6,047 nt of DNA, taken from contig CBDVAK010000224.1 of the NCBI GenBank assembly GCA_965371945.1, forward strand, positions 1 through 6,047, in the 5' to 3' direction. The position numbers and the translations under genes were made by a program. The notes under the pieces were generated by a model. The model was not told the origin of the DNA, made no database searches, and worked only from the letters and a program-made list of their open reading frames with translations. Of this stretch, positions 1-6,047 are shown in pieces. This DNA comes from CBDVAK01 sp965371945. GTDB lineage: Bacteria; Pseudomonadota; Gammaproteobacteria; Competibacterales; JAHEDQ01. Numbering within the stretch: position 1 is the first letter of the stretch; every line of letters starts with the position of its first letter.

Positions 1-1955
1 TACATCTCGGTCAGCCAGCAGAACTGATAGGGCTCCAGCACCAGTTGATCATCGTAGACTACCGGGCTGGCACCGGAATAGAGATCGCGAAGCTGGCCGT
101 GCAGGTTGAAACCATGGCGTCTCAGCTCAGCCACCTGCAGCCCCTGGGGAAAAGCATCGAAGTTGGCAGCCACCAGCACCCGGTTGGTGAGCTGTTCATG
201 GTGATAGCGCAGAAATACGAACAGATGCGGGTTGCTGACGTCCACCAGCTCGCGGTTGTTGAAGTCCGCGAAGGCGGCCGTTTCCTTGCGCACCGCGATC
301 ATTTTCCTGAGCCCGGAAAAAACCACGTGCTCCACGGTGCCCTGCCGGTTGCGTAGTTCGGCCTGGTCCCAGTCGATGGTGGGGCGATGCACCCAGCGGC
401 TGTCATCGGCACGCAGCGCGTCGTCCTGATAGCTGTAGTCATTGATGGTGCCGAGCTCGTCGCCGTAGTAAAGCAACGGAATACCACCGAATGACATGAT
501 CAGGCTGTGCAACAGCAAGATCCTGCGCACCGATTCCTGGATCTGCTCCTGGTCGCCATTTGCCAGCGCCTTTTCCAGCCCGGCCAATGACGCCAGCGAA
601 CCGGAGATGCGTGCATCACCAGTAGTCTTGTTATCCATGAATATAACACCGGAAGAATTTGAATCTGCGTATTTTCCAGTGAAATAATCAACCAGGAAAC
701 GGCGATGTTGCCAGGGATCGTAGCCGACCTGGCGAACATCGTTGTCATCGAACCCAAGACCGATGTCGTCGTGGCAGCGGACATAGTTGAGCCAGGTCGC
801 GCGATCCAGCTTGTCCGGCAGGCTTTTCAGCCCCTGGTAGAGCAGTTTGCTGTCCTTGGTAGCCAGGGCGCCCCAAAGCAACGCCATATAGGTGGCGTTG
901 TAGGCGATTTCACACTCCTTGGCGATGACCGCGTCCTCGCCGAAATATTTGACGATTTCCACCGGCGCCACGATCGCCTCGGCGATGAACAACACACCCG
1001 GCGCGGTGACCTGACAACAATCCTTCATCAATTGCAGCAACAGGTGGGCCTCGCGTTCATTCTGGCAACTGGTACCCAGCTTCTTCCACAGAAACGCGAC
1101 CGCATCCAGACGCACGATATCGACGCCCTGGTTGGCCCAGAACAGGATGATATCCAGCATCTCTGTGAATACGCGGGGGTTGCTGTAGTTGAGGTCCCAC
1201 TGATAGTCGTGAAAGACCGTCATCACCCAGCGCTGCATGGTCTCGTTCCAGGTGAAGTTGCCAGGGTCGGTTTCCGGGAATATTTCCGGCATGGTCTGTT
1301 CGAACATGTCGGGAATCTCACGATGCTCGAAGGTGTAGTAGTAGTCCTGATAATCCGCATCACCAGCCGCCGCCTTGCGGGCCCATTGGTGCTCGTCAGA
1401 GGTGTGATTGACGACCACGTCCAGTACCAGCAGCATGTCGCGCCTGCCCAGATCCGCCGACACCGCACATAGATCCTCGAGACTGCCGGCGCGAGGATCG
1501 ATGCGACGGAAATTGCTGACCGCATAGCCGCCGTCGCTGTTGCCTTGCGGGCATTCCAGGATCGGCATGATATGCACCACGTTGACGCCAAGTTCCTGCA
1601 GATAGGGCAGACGGGTCTTGAGGCCGGCCAGATCATCCGCAAACCCGTTGCTGTAGAGCGCCATGCCAACCCAGTTCTGGCTCAGAAACCAGTTGTGATC
1701 GCGCTCCCGGGCCATGTCGAGCTCGCGCAGTTGCGTGGAACGCCGTATGTACTGGCGCGCCAGCGTTTCCACCAGGTGCTGAAGCTGCTCGCGAAAATCG
1801 TTTCGATCACCATAGAGTGTGTGAAACAGCGTGTGGATAGCGTAGAAGTTGGCGCCGAGCCGGGTATAGAAATGGCGGATGTCCTGCTCACCTATTTCCG
1901 GGTGCAGGTCGTTCAAAACCTCGTTCAGCAACGAGTGCGATACCTGTTCGTACAC
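1..1955 (-). CDS. ams: Amylosucrase (GH13), 3' end at the window edge
   Basis: Transfers glucose from sucrose to an alpha-1,4-glucan and releases fructose; cytoplasmic. My translation of the minus strand from 1955 gives 651 codons without a stop. A helical N-terminal region (about 1-85) is followed by the GH13 barrel and a C-terminal beta domain (from about 560). Visible motifs: SDGGYAVS with D141, VVVNHTSDEH with H184, VRLDAVAF with nucleophile D284, IAEAIV with acid/base E326, RCHDDIG with H395-D396, GDARISG with R449, and DDSRWVHRP with R520. These match the catalytic triad (D286, E328, D393), the D144-R509 pair and the R446 acceptor residue of Neisseria amylosucrase as I recall it. The final residues (LVLEPYQFCWLTEM) align with that enzyme's C-terminus. 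GTG 1955 is the only start codon between the in-frame upstream TGA and the conserved region, and has AAGGA 6 nt upstream. A sucrose hydrolase of the same subfamily cannot be excluded. Confidence 0.93.
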   Translation of the reverse strand, partial: MYEQVSHSLLNEVLNDLHPEIGEQDIRHFYTRLGANFYAIHTLFHTLYGDRNDFREQLQHLVETLARQYIRRSTQLRELDMARERDHNWFLSQNWVGMALYSNGFADDLAGLKTRLPYLQELGVNVVHIMPILECPQGNSDGGYAVSNFRRIDPRAGSLEDLCAVSADLGRRDMLLVLDVVVNHTSDEHQWARKAAAGDADYQDYYYTFEHREIPDMFEQTMPEIFPETDPGNFTWNETMQRWVMTVFHDYQWDLNYSNPRVFTEMLDIILFWANQGVDIVRLDAVAFLWKKLGTSCQNEREAHLLLQLMKDCCQVTAPGVLFIAEAIVAPVEIVKYFGEDAVIAKECEIAYNATYMALLWGALATKDSKLLYQGLKSLPDKLDRATWLNYVRCHDDIGLGFDDNDVRQVGYDPWQHRRFLVDYFTGKYADSNSSGVIFMDNKTTGDARISGSLASLAGLEKALANGDQEQIQESVRRILLLHSLIMSFGGIPLLYYGDELGTINDYSYQDDALRADDSRWVHRPTIDWDQAELRNRQGTVEHVVFSGLRKMIAVRKETAAFADFNNRELVDVSNPHLFVFLRYHHEQLTNRVLVAANFDAFPQGLQVAELRRHGFNLHGQLRDLYSGASPVVYDDQLVLEPYQFCWLTEM

Positions 1956-1961
1956 AGTGCG

Positions 1962-1966
1962 TCCTT
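1962..1966 (-). promoter_or_regulatory. Ribosome binding site of ams
   Basis: AAGGA on the minus strand lies 6 nt before GTG 1955. It decides the start: the in-frame codons between here and the upstream TGA (1976-1974) contain no other start, and the nearby ATGs at 1990, 1977 and 1969 are in other frames. Confidence 0.7.
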
Positions 1967-1978
1967 CATGTCGTCATC

Positions 1979-2000
1979 GTTCCGGGGCATCGACCGGAAC
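1979..2000 (-). repeat. Perfect inverted repeat in the fruK-ams spacer
   Basis: GTTCCGG (2000-1994), an 8-nt loop and CCGGAAC (1985-1979) can form a 7-bp stem, five of the pairs being G-C. It begins 4 nt after the fruK stop and ends 12 nt before the ams ribosome binding site. No run of T follows, so it does not look like a Rho-independent terminator. It could be an mRNA processing or stability hairpin that changes ams expression relative to the upstream genes, or an operator-like palindrome. The symmetry is seen; the role is inferred. Confidence 0.55.
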
Positions 2001-2004
2001 ACGC

Positions 2005-2877
2005 TCAGTCGAGATGCCAATCCTTCAGCAATGCCTGGTAAACACCACGATCGGCGATGGTCGCACCGCGCCGTTCGACGATCATGGCGGCAAAATCCTG
2101 AGCCCTGGGCAGCGCCACCGGCAGCGGCCAGCCATGGTACAGCGCCAGCAGCAGCACCGCGCTGAAAGCATCACCGGCGCCGACCGTATCGACGACCCGG
2201 GTGCCCGGGCGCGGTGTCACCTCATGGCAGTGACCGTCACTGTCGATGGCCAGTGCGCCCTCCGCACCGCGGGTCACGACCAGGCCGTGCAACTGGTAGC
2301 GTTGGCAAAATCGCATCGCACCTGCTGACAACCCCTCGGTTTCAGCAGCCAGCAGCCGCAGTTCGTGCTCATTGAGCTTGACCCAATCGGCCGCGGACAG
2401 CAGCCCTTCGACCGTGCCGCGCTGCCACCACGGGTCGCGCAGATTGACGTCCACAAATACCCGCCCGGTGCGCGCCGTCCTCAGTCGTGTCAGGGTCTGG
2501 CGCGATTCCGCGTTGCGCAGGGCCAGAGTGCCGTGGTAGAGCAACTCGCAGGCCACGGCATCATCATCCGCTGCGGGGCTGATGAAATCGTAGGCCTGGT
2601 CCGGCAGGATCCGGTAGGCAGGCTCACCGTCGACCAGTGTCACTTCGACGCTGCCGGTAGGATGTTGCGGGTCAGCTTGCAGCGCGATGGTGCTCATGCC
2701 CCACTCACGCATGGCGCCGCGAATCTGCTCACCCGCCGGGTCCGTACCCACCCGGCTCACGAAACGTGGCGCCAGCCCAAATGCCTGCAGATGCCAGGCG
2801 ACATTGAAAGGCGCGCCACCGAGCACCCGAACGCCATCTGCGTAGCGGTCGAATAACACCTCGCCAAAGACACACAC
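2005..2877 (-). CDS. fruK: Fructokinase, PfkB/ribokinase family
   Basis: Phosphorylates fructose with ATP to fructose-6-phosphate, here most likely the fructose freed by amylosucrase. The 290-residue product has the usual PfkB length. It shows an N-terminal VFGEVLFD strand with D10, the sugar-binding GGAPFNVA motif (20-27), and the C-terminal PfkB signature DTVGAGDAF (230-238) with catalytic base D236 and the anion-hole GAG. I chose GTG 2877 because it lies 1 nt after the spp stop (TGA-T-GTG), has GAAGG 5 nt upstream, and puts the first beta strand at the N-terminus as in relatives. TTG 2889 (four residues longer, overlapping spp) is the main alternative. GTG 2961 would add 28 residues encoded within the spp 3' end and unlike the family. 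Sugar specificity comes mainly from context, since PfkB kinases vary. The name fruK follows methanotroph usage and is not the 1-phosphofructokinase FruK of enterics. Confidence 0.9.
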   Translation of the reverse strand: MCVFGEVLFDRYADGVRVLGGAPFNVAWHLQAFGLAPRFVSRVGTDPAGEQIRGAMREWGMSTIALQADPQHPTGSVEVTLVDGEPAYRILPDQAYDFISPAADDDAVACELLYHGTLALRNAESRQTLTRLRTARTGRVFVDVNLRDPWWQRGTVEGLLSAADWVKLNEHELRLLAAETEGLSAGAMRFCQRYQLHGLVVTRGAEGALAIDSDGHCHEVTPRPGTRVVDTVGAGDAFSAVLLLALYHGWPLPVALPRAQDFAAMIVERRGATIADRGVYQALLKDWHLD

Positions 2878-2878
2878 A

Positions 2879-3739
2879 TCAGCCTTCAAGACCCTGTACC
2901 CCGCTGACCCAGCTCCGCGTGTGTGGCAGGAAATGCACGATTCCCTCCAGAATGCCGGCACTGTAGTTGCCGTTCATGCCCAGCAATCCGCCCCGCGCCA
3001 GGTAAAGCGCGTCCTGATTGCCCCGCTTGCGCGCCTCGGCCAGCGTCAGCCGGCGCACCGGGTCGGTGGCATTGGCCACCAGCACCGAGTTGAGCGGGCT
3101 GGCCAATACCGACAGGTCATTGCCACTGTCTCCGGCGAACACCGTGGCGGACGCCGCGACACCCAGTCGACCGCGTAGAAAATCGACAGCCCGATACTTG
3201 CTCGCGGCCGCGGGCAGCACGTCGAGCAAGCCCTCCGCAGCCGTTTCGTCGATGCTCCAGACCAGTTCCGCACGCACCGCCGCTTCACTCAGCCGTTCCC
3301 GCATCCGTACCAGCAGCGCTTCGGGGTCGGCCGGCAACGAAAGCTGATAGCTGAGCTTGAACCGGGCCTGGCGCTCCGCGGCCTGCAATCGCAGTCCTGG
3401 CAAGCCGGCAAACAACGCTCGCAGAGCATCATGATCGATGCCGCCCCAGTCGGGCGCGATCTCCGCCTCCCAATCCTGCCAGACACGCCAGTGCCCGGCG
3501 CGCCTTTCGTGGATGCTCGCGCCAACATCACCGACCACGAAATCCGGCTGCGGCAAATCGTAATCACGCACGGCACGCTCGACCAGCGCGCGGTGCCGAC
3601 CGGTGACAAAGACCAGCGTGACCTCGGGTCTGGCAACCAGGGCCGCGAAACGTGCCCTGGCACCAGGCGATTCGGGCTGGTTGCCGTTGGGGATCAGAGT
3701 GCGATCCAGATCGGTACAGATCAGCAACCGGCGGGACAC
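2879..3739 (-). CDS. spp: Sucrose-phosphatase (HAD superfamily)
   Basis: Hydrolyses sucrose-6-phosphate to sucrose and phosphate, the step that pulls the SPS reaction forward; cytoplasmic and Mg-dependent in this family. The 286-residue product keeps all HAD motifs: motif I CTDLDRTLI with nucleophile D10 and D12, motif II FVTGR (44-48), motif III lysine K181 (ASKYRAV), and motif IV GDSGND (203-208) with D204 and D208. A cap region (about 84-170) contains FKLSYQ (127-132), matching the substrate-contact KISYH segment of cyanobacterial SPP. I chose GTG 3739, one nt after the sps stop (TAG-A-GTG), with AGCAGGT 7 nt upstream. It gives a start (MSRRLLICTDLD) like that of known SPPs. ATG 3805 would add 22 residues overlapping sps, with only a weak binding site. 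The gene is intact and follows an SPS whose own SPP-like domain looks inactive. Confidence 0.9.
   Translation of the reverse strand: MSRRLLICTDLDRTLIPNGNQPESPGARARFAALVARPEVTLVFVTGRHRALVERAVRDYDLPQPDFVVGDVGASIHERRAGHWRVWQDWEAEIAPDWGGIDHDALRALFAGLPGLRLQAAERQARFKLSYQLSLPADPEALLVRMRERLSEAAVRAELVWSIDETAAEGLLDVLPAAASKYRAVDFLRGRLGVAASATVFAGDSGNDLSVLASPLNSVLVANATDPVRRLTLAEARKRGNQDALYLARGGLLGMNGNYSAGILEGIVHFLPHTRSWVSGVQGLEG
2883..2887 (-). promoter_or_regulatory. Ribosome binding site of fruK inside the spp 3' end
   Basis: GAAGG, within the last sense codons of spp, lies 5 nt before GTG 2877. It supports that start over TTG 2889 and implies that fruK translation is coupled to spp termination. Confidence 0.6.
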
Positions 3740-3740
3740 T

Positions 3741-5918
3741 CTATCGACCTGCTGACCCGGTCGGATTCCGACCCTGGCCGGATCGGCAGGTTCCGTAGAA
3801 ATCATAGTACTCGATGGCTTCCAGTATGCCCGGTGCAAACGAATTCTCGGCAAAATAGATACGGTGCTGATCGTCGAGCTGGCTGAGTTCCTCGTGATGT
3901 CGGTTCGCCACTACCACCGCCAGCGTATTGCCACGCATCATGTCCTCGTCAGCACCCGAACCGCCGGCCACCAGAATGCGCTCCAGCGGTATGCCCCACT
4001 GCTGGGCGAAATAGCGCAATGCCAACCCCTTGGAAGCACGCACCGGGATAATGTCCAGAAACTGACCAAAAGCATGAATCACGTTGACCGTCTGTTCCTC
4101 CTGACGAAGCAGTGCATTGATCTCATCGACGGCCGGGGCCTTGCCGGGATCATAGTGATACGACACCTTGAAATGGCTCTGTTCTCTTCTGGGTTGCAGA
4201 ATGAGCCCTGGCAAGCCGTCGAGCAGACGCCGCACCGCCTTGGGACTCCACAGATGGTCGATGTGGTCGGCCCAGGCGTCGTCCGCGGTAAGATCCCGAC
4301 CGTAGTGAATCTCCGTACCCAAGCCGGTGATCAGCACGTCCGGCATCGGAATCGCGTACTTCTTGAGGACGGCCAGCGCCGAAGTCAGCTGCCTGCCGGT
4401 GGCGATGCCGAAGCTGGCGCTGCGCCGGTGGTCGTGCAGGACCTCGATCAATTGCCGCAAACCGGTTGGGTTGCCGAGCAGGTTCTGATCGAGATCCGAA
4501 AACAGACTGCGGTCGTGATAGTGCATGGGGCCCCGCTCGGTGGTCTTGCGAGGCAATGGTTCACGCCGGTCGAACAACGGTCTTACCGCATCCAGATAGC
4601 CCTCGGTATGCGCCTGCCAGGAATAGTGTTTACGCACCCCCTGCAGACCATTCCTGGCACAGGTATGCCAAAGATCCTGGTTGCCGAGCAACTGCTGAAG
4701 GGCACGCGCGATGGAGCCCGAGTCGAGCGGATCGACCAACAATCCGTTGCGGCAGGCGCCGATGATATCGGTCGGCCCACCGTTCTCGGTAGCAACCAGC
4801 GGCAGCCCGCTGGCGGCGGCTTCCAGCAGGGTGAGGCCAAATGGCTCGGTCAGCGCCGGGTTGACGAACACCCCGCCCAGGATGGCTGCCAGACGATAAA
4901 TCTCCGCCACCTCCGCCGGACGATGGCGCTTGGGGACGGCGACCTGACCATACAGATCATAGTTGTCGATCAACATCAGAATCTCGGTCAGCACCGCTTG
5001 CGGGCCGCTGTCCATATCCCGGATGTCCTCGCGGTTGCCCACAACGATGACCAGATTGGCCTGTTTTCTGAGGCTGACCGATTCCCCGTATGCGCTCAGC
5101 AGGGTGACGATATTCTTACGTTCATCAGGACGTGACAACGTAAGAATCATTGGTTTGTCCGGCTTTCTTAAGAAACGTTTCAACTCCTTGGCAAAACGCA
5201 CATCAGTGGCTTTTCGGTCCGGCGGCCGGAACTGCCGCAAGTCGGTCCCGGGCGGGATCACCGCCAGGCGTTCAGGCTGGTAGTAATCATAGAGTTCGTA
5301 TTGTTCCTCGACTTCGTTGCGAGTGCTGGCGATCACCAGAGCGGCATTGGCAAGCACCTCCTCCTCCGCCTCGATGCGCCGGGTCAGGTTGTAGGCCGTC
5401 TCGATGTGCTCGCGACGGTGCCCCTTGGCCAGTAGCTGGCGGCGCTTGTCGCGGCCCAGCGAGTGCCCGGTATGCACCAGCGGGACGCCGGTCTGGTTGG
5501 ATACCCGCACCCCCACATAACCGGCGTCCGCATAATGGCTGTGCAGGATACTGGGAAGCCGTGGCTGCTGGTCGAGCCACTCCAGCAGGTTGTCCGCAAA
5601 ACTGTCGAGATGATCCCAGAGGACTTCCTTGGCAACATAGCCCGGTGGCCCGCAGTCAAGACGGACGATCCGCGCCCTGGGTCCCAGCGGCTCCACTTCA
5701 CGTGCATAGTCGTCACTGAGATCGGGATCAACGATGCGTCGGGTTGCCAGATCGACCGCGCCGATATCATCACGCTTGGCCAGAGTCTTGACCAGATCCA
5801 CCACATACTTGGTCTGCCCGCCGGTGTCGGCATCACGACCCAGCTCCAGGTCATGGCCGCGGATCAGGCCATGAATGCTGATCAGCAGCAGATAGGGTTT
5901 TTCGGCTTGGTGGTCCAT
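3741..5918 (-). CDS. sps: Sucrose-phosphate synthase with C-terminal SPP-like domain
   Basis: Transfers glucose from UDP- or ADP-glucose to fructose-6-phosphate to form sucrose-6-phosphate; cytoplasmic. The 725-residue product has a GT-B fold glycosyltransferase (family GT4) at about 8-450. Motifs there include GRDADTGGQTKYVV (27-40), HSHYADAGYVG (126-136), HTGHSLGRDKR (149-159), SRPDERKN (262-269, R263 and K268) and the EX7E motif (E358 and E366). A linker leads to an HAD/SPP-like domain (about 468-710) with SDLDQN (474-479), ATGR (506-509), HFKVSYH (582-588), ASKG (628-631) and AGGSGADED (651-659). Motif IV lacks the first Asp of GDSGND and the Asn is Ala, so phosphatase activity is doubtful. 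ATG 5918 is chosen because the conserved sequence begins just after it. Its ribosome binding site is weak (GAG, 6 nt upstream), and the frame stays open to the window edge, so a longer N-terminus is possible. It is the first gene of the cluster. Confidence 0.93.
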   Translation of the reverse strand: MDHQAEKPYLLLISIHGLIRGHDLELGRDADTGGQTKYVVDLVKTLAKRDDIGAVDLATRRIVDPDLSDDYAREVEPLGPRARIVRLDCGPPGYVAKEVLWDHLDSFADNLLEWLDQQPRLPSILHSHYADAGYVGVRVSNQTGVPLVHTGHSLGRDKRRQLLAKGHRREHIETAYNLTRRIEAEEEVLANAALVIASTRNEVEEQYELYDYYQPERLAVIPPGTDLRQFRPPDRKATDVRFAKELKRFLRKPDKPMILTLSRPDERKNIVTLLSAYGESVSLRKQANLVIVVGNREDIRDMDSGPQAVLTEILMLIDNYDLYGQVAVPKRHRPAEVAEIYRLAAILGGVFVNPALTEPFGLTLLEAAASGLPLVATENGGPTDIIGACRNGLLVDPLDSGSIARALQQLLGNQDLWHTCARNGLQGVRKHYSWQAHTEGYLDAVRPLFDRREPLPRKTTERGPMHYHDRSLFSDLDQNLLGNPTGLRQLIEVLHDHRRSASFGIATGRQLTSALAVLKKYAIPMPDVLITGLGTEIHYGRDLTADDAWADHIDHLWSPKAVRRLLDGLPGLILQPRREQSHFKVSYHYDPGKAPAVDEINALLRQEEQTVNVIHAFGQFLDIIPVRASKGLALRYFAQQWGIPLERILVAGGSGADEDMMRGNTLAVVVANRHHEELSQLDDQHRIYFAENSFAPGILEAIEYYDFYGTCRSGQGRNPTGSAGR
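3747..3753 (-). promoter_or_regulatory. Ribosome binding site of spp inside the sps 3' end
   Basis: AGCAGGT, one mismatch from AGGAGGT, lies 7 nt before GTG 3739 and within the last sps codons. It favours GTG 3739 over the upstream ATG 3805, which has only GAG nearby. Confidence 0.5.
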
Positions 5919-6047
5919 GGTGGACTCGATGCAGTCCTGCAGAAATTCCTGCGCTTGGCCTGCGCAGACTACCGCACTGACCGTCACGGCGGCCAGCGCC
6001 CGCGGAACCGCCATTTGCTTGACGGCGCAGATCCCGGCTATGTTGCC
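5919..6047 (-). other. Region upstream of sps, no gene assigned
   Basis: 129 bases before the chosen sps start. The sps frame runs through all of it without a stop and includes an ATG at 6014. That frame would encode an Ala/Val-rich stretch resembling a signal peptide, not part of any SPS I know. A second minus-strand frame is also open, as is common in GC-rich DNA. I see no convincing -35/-10 pair, terminator or strong ribosome binding site. The cluster's promoter may lie here or beyond the window. Confidence 0.4.

Noticed and set aside
705..1472. 255-codon open frame on the plus strand
   Set aside because: Opposite the amylosucrase catalytic domain, with no recognisable motif; a shadow of ams.
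1223..1669. 148-codon minus-strand open frame
   Set aside because: Out of frame within ams; the ams frame carries the catalytic residues through this stretch without interruption.
1979..2000. Inverted repeat as an intrinsic terminator after fruK
   Set aside because: The stem is short and no T-run follows on either strand; ams continues the same pathway directly downstream.
2005..2961. Longer fruK start at 2961 (318 residues)
   Set aside because: The extra 28 residues overlap spp and lack PfkB similarity; GTG 2877 has a good ribosome binding site and gives the usual length.
2879..3853. Longer spp start at 3853 (324 residues)
   Set aside because: Would add 38 residues encoded inside the sps 3' end and unlike SPP N-termini; GTG 3739 has a better binding site and matches the family start.
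3864..5135. 423-codon open frame on the plus strand
   Set aside because: Lies entirely opposite sps, which has clear family motifs; the plus-strand product shows no recognisable domain. Typical antisense shadow in GC-rich DNA.
6015..6040. TTGACG followed by TATGTT on the plus strand as a promoter
   Set aside because: Spacing is only about 14 nt, it points away from the cluster towards the window edge, and no gene is visible beyond it.

Overview
The window holds one minus-strand gene cluster for making and using sucrose. Read 5'->3' on the minus strand, the order is sucrose-phosphate synthase (sps), sucrose-phosphatase (spp), a PfkB-family fructokinase (fruK) and amylosucrase (ams). This order matches the sps-spp-fruK-ams cluster described for halotolerant methanotrophs such as Methylomicrobium alcaliphilum and related chemolithotrophs. 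The DNA is GC-rich by eye, with long spurious open frames opposite the real genes. Together these suggest a gammaproteobacterium that makes sucrose as a compatible solute or carbon store. The genus cannot be fixed from this sequence alone.

Layout from high to low coordinates: 5919-6047 is sequence upstream of sps, open in the sps frame to the window edge, with no gene I can name. sps is 5918-3741, spp 3739-2879 and fruK 2877-2005, with only 1 nt between a stop and the next chosen GTG start (TAG-A-GTG and TGA-T-GTG). A 49-nt spacer with a perfect 7-bp inverted repeat separates fruK from ams. ams runs from a GTG at 1955 to the window edge, where it is complete or lacks only a few codons. The last two bases (TA) are where the stop codon is expected.

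The products form a loop. SPS joins a sugar-nucleotide glucose to fructose-6-phosphate, and SPP removes the phosphate to give sucrose. Amylosucrase moves the glucose of sucrose onto an alpha-1,4-glucan and frees fructose. Fructokinase returns that fructose to fructose-6-phosphate. The cluster can therefore make sucrose and also turn it into glycogen-like glucan. SPS carries its own C-terminal SPP-like domain, but the phosphatase motif IV is damaged there, which fits the need for the separate spp. No RNA gene, mobile element, CRISPR array or clear terminator was seen.
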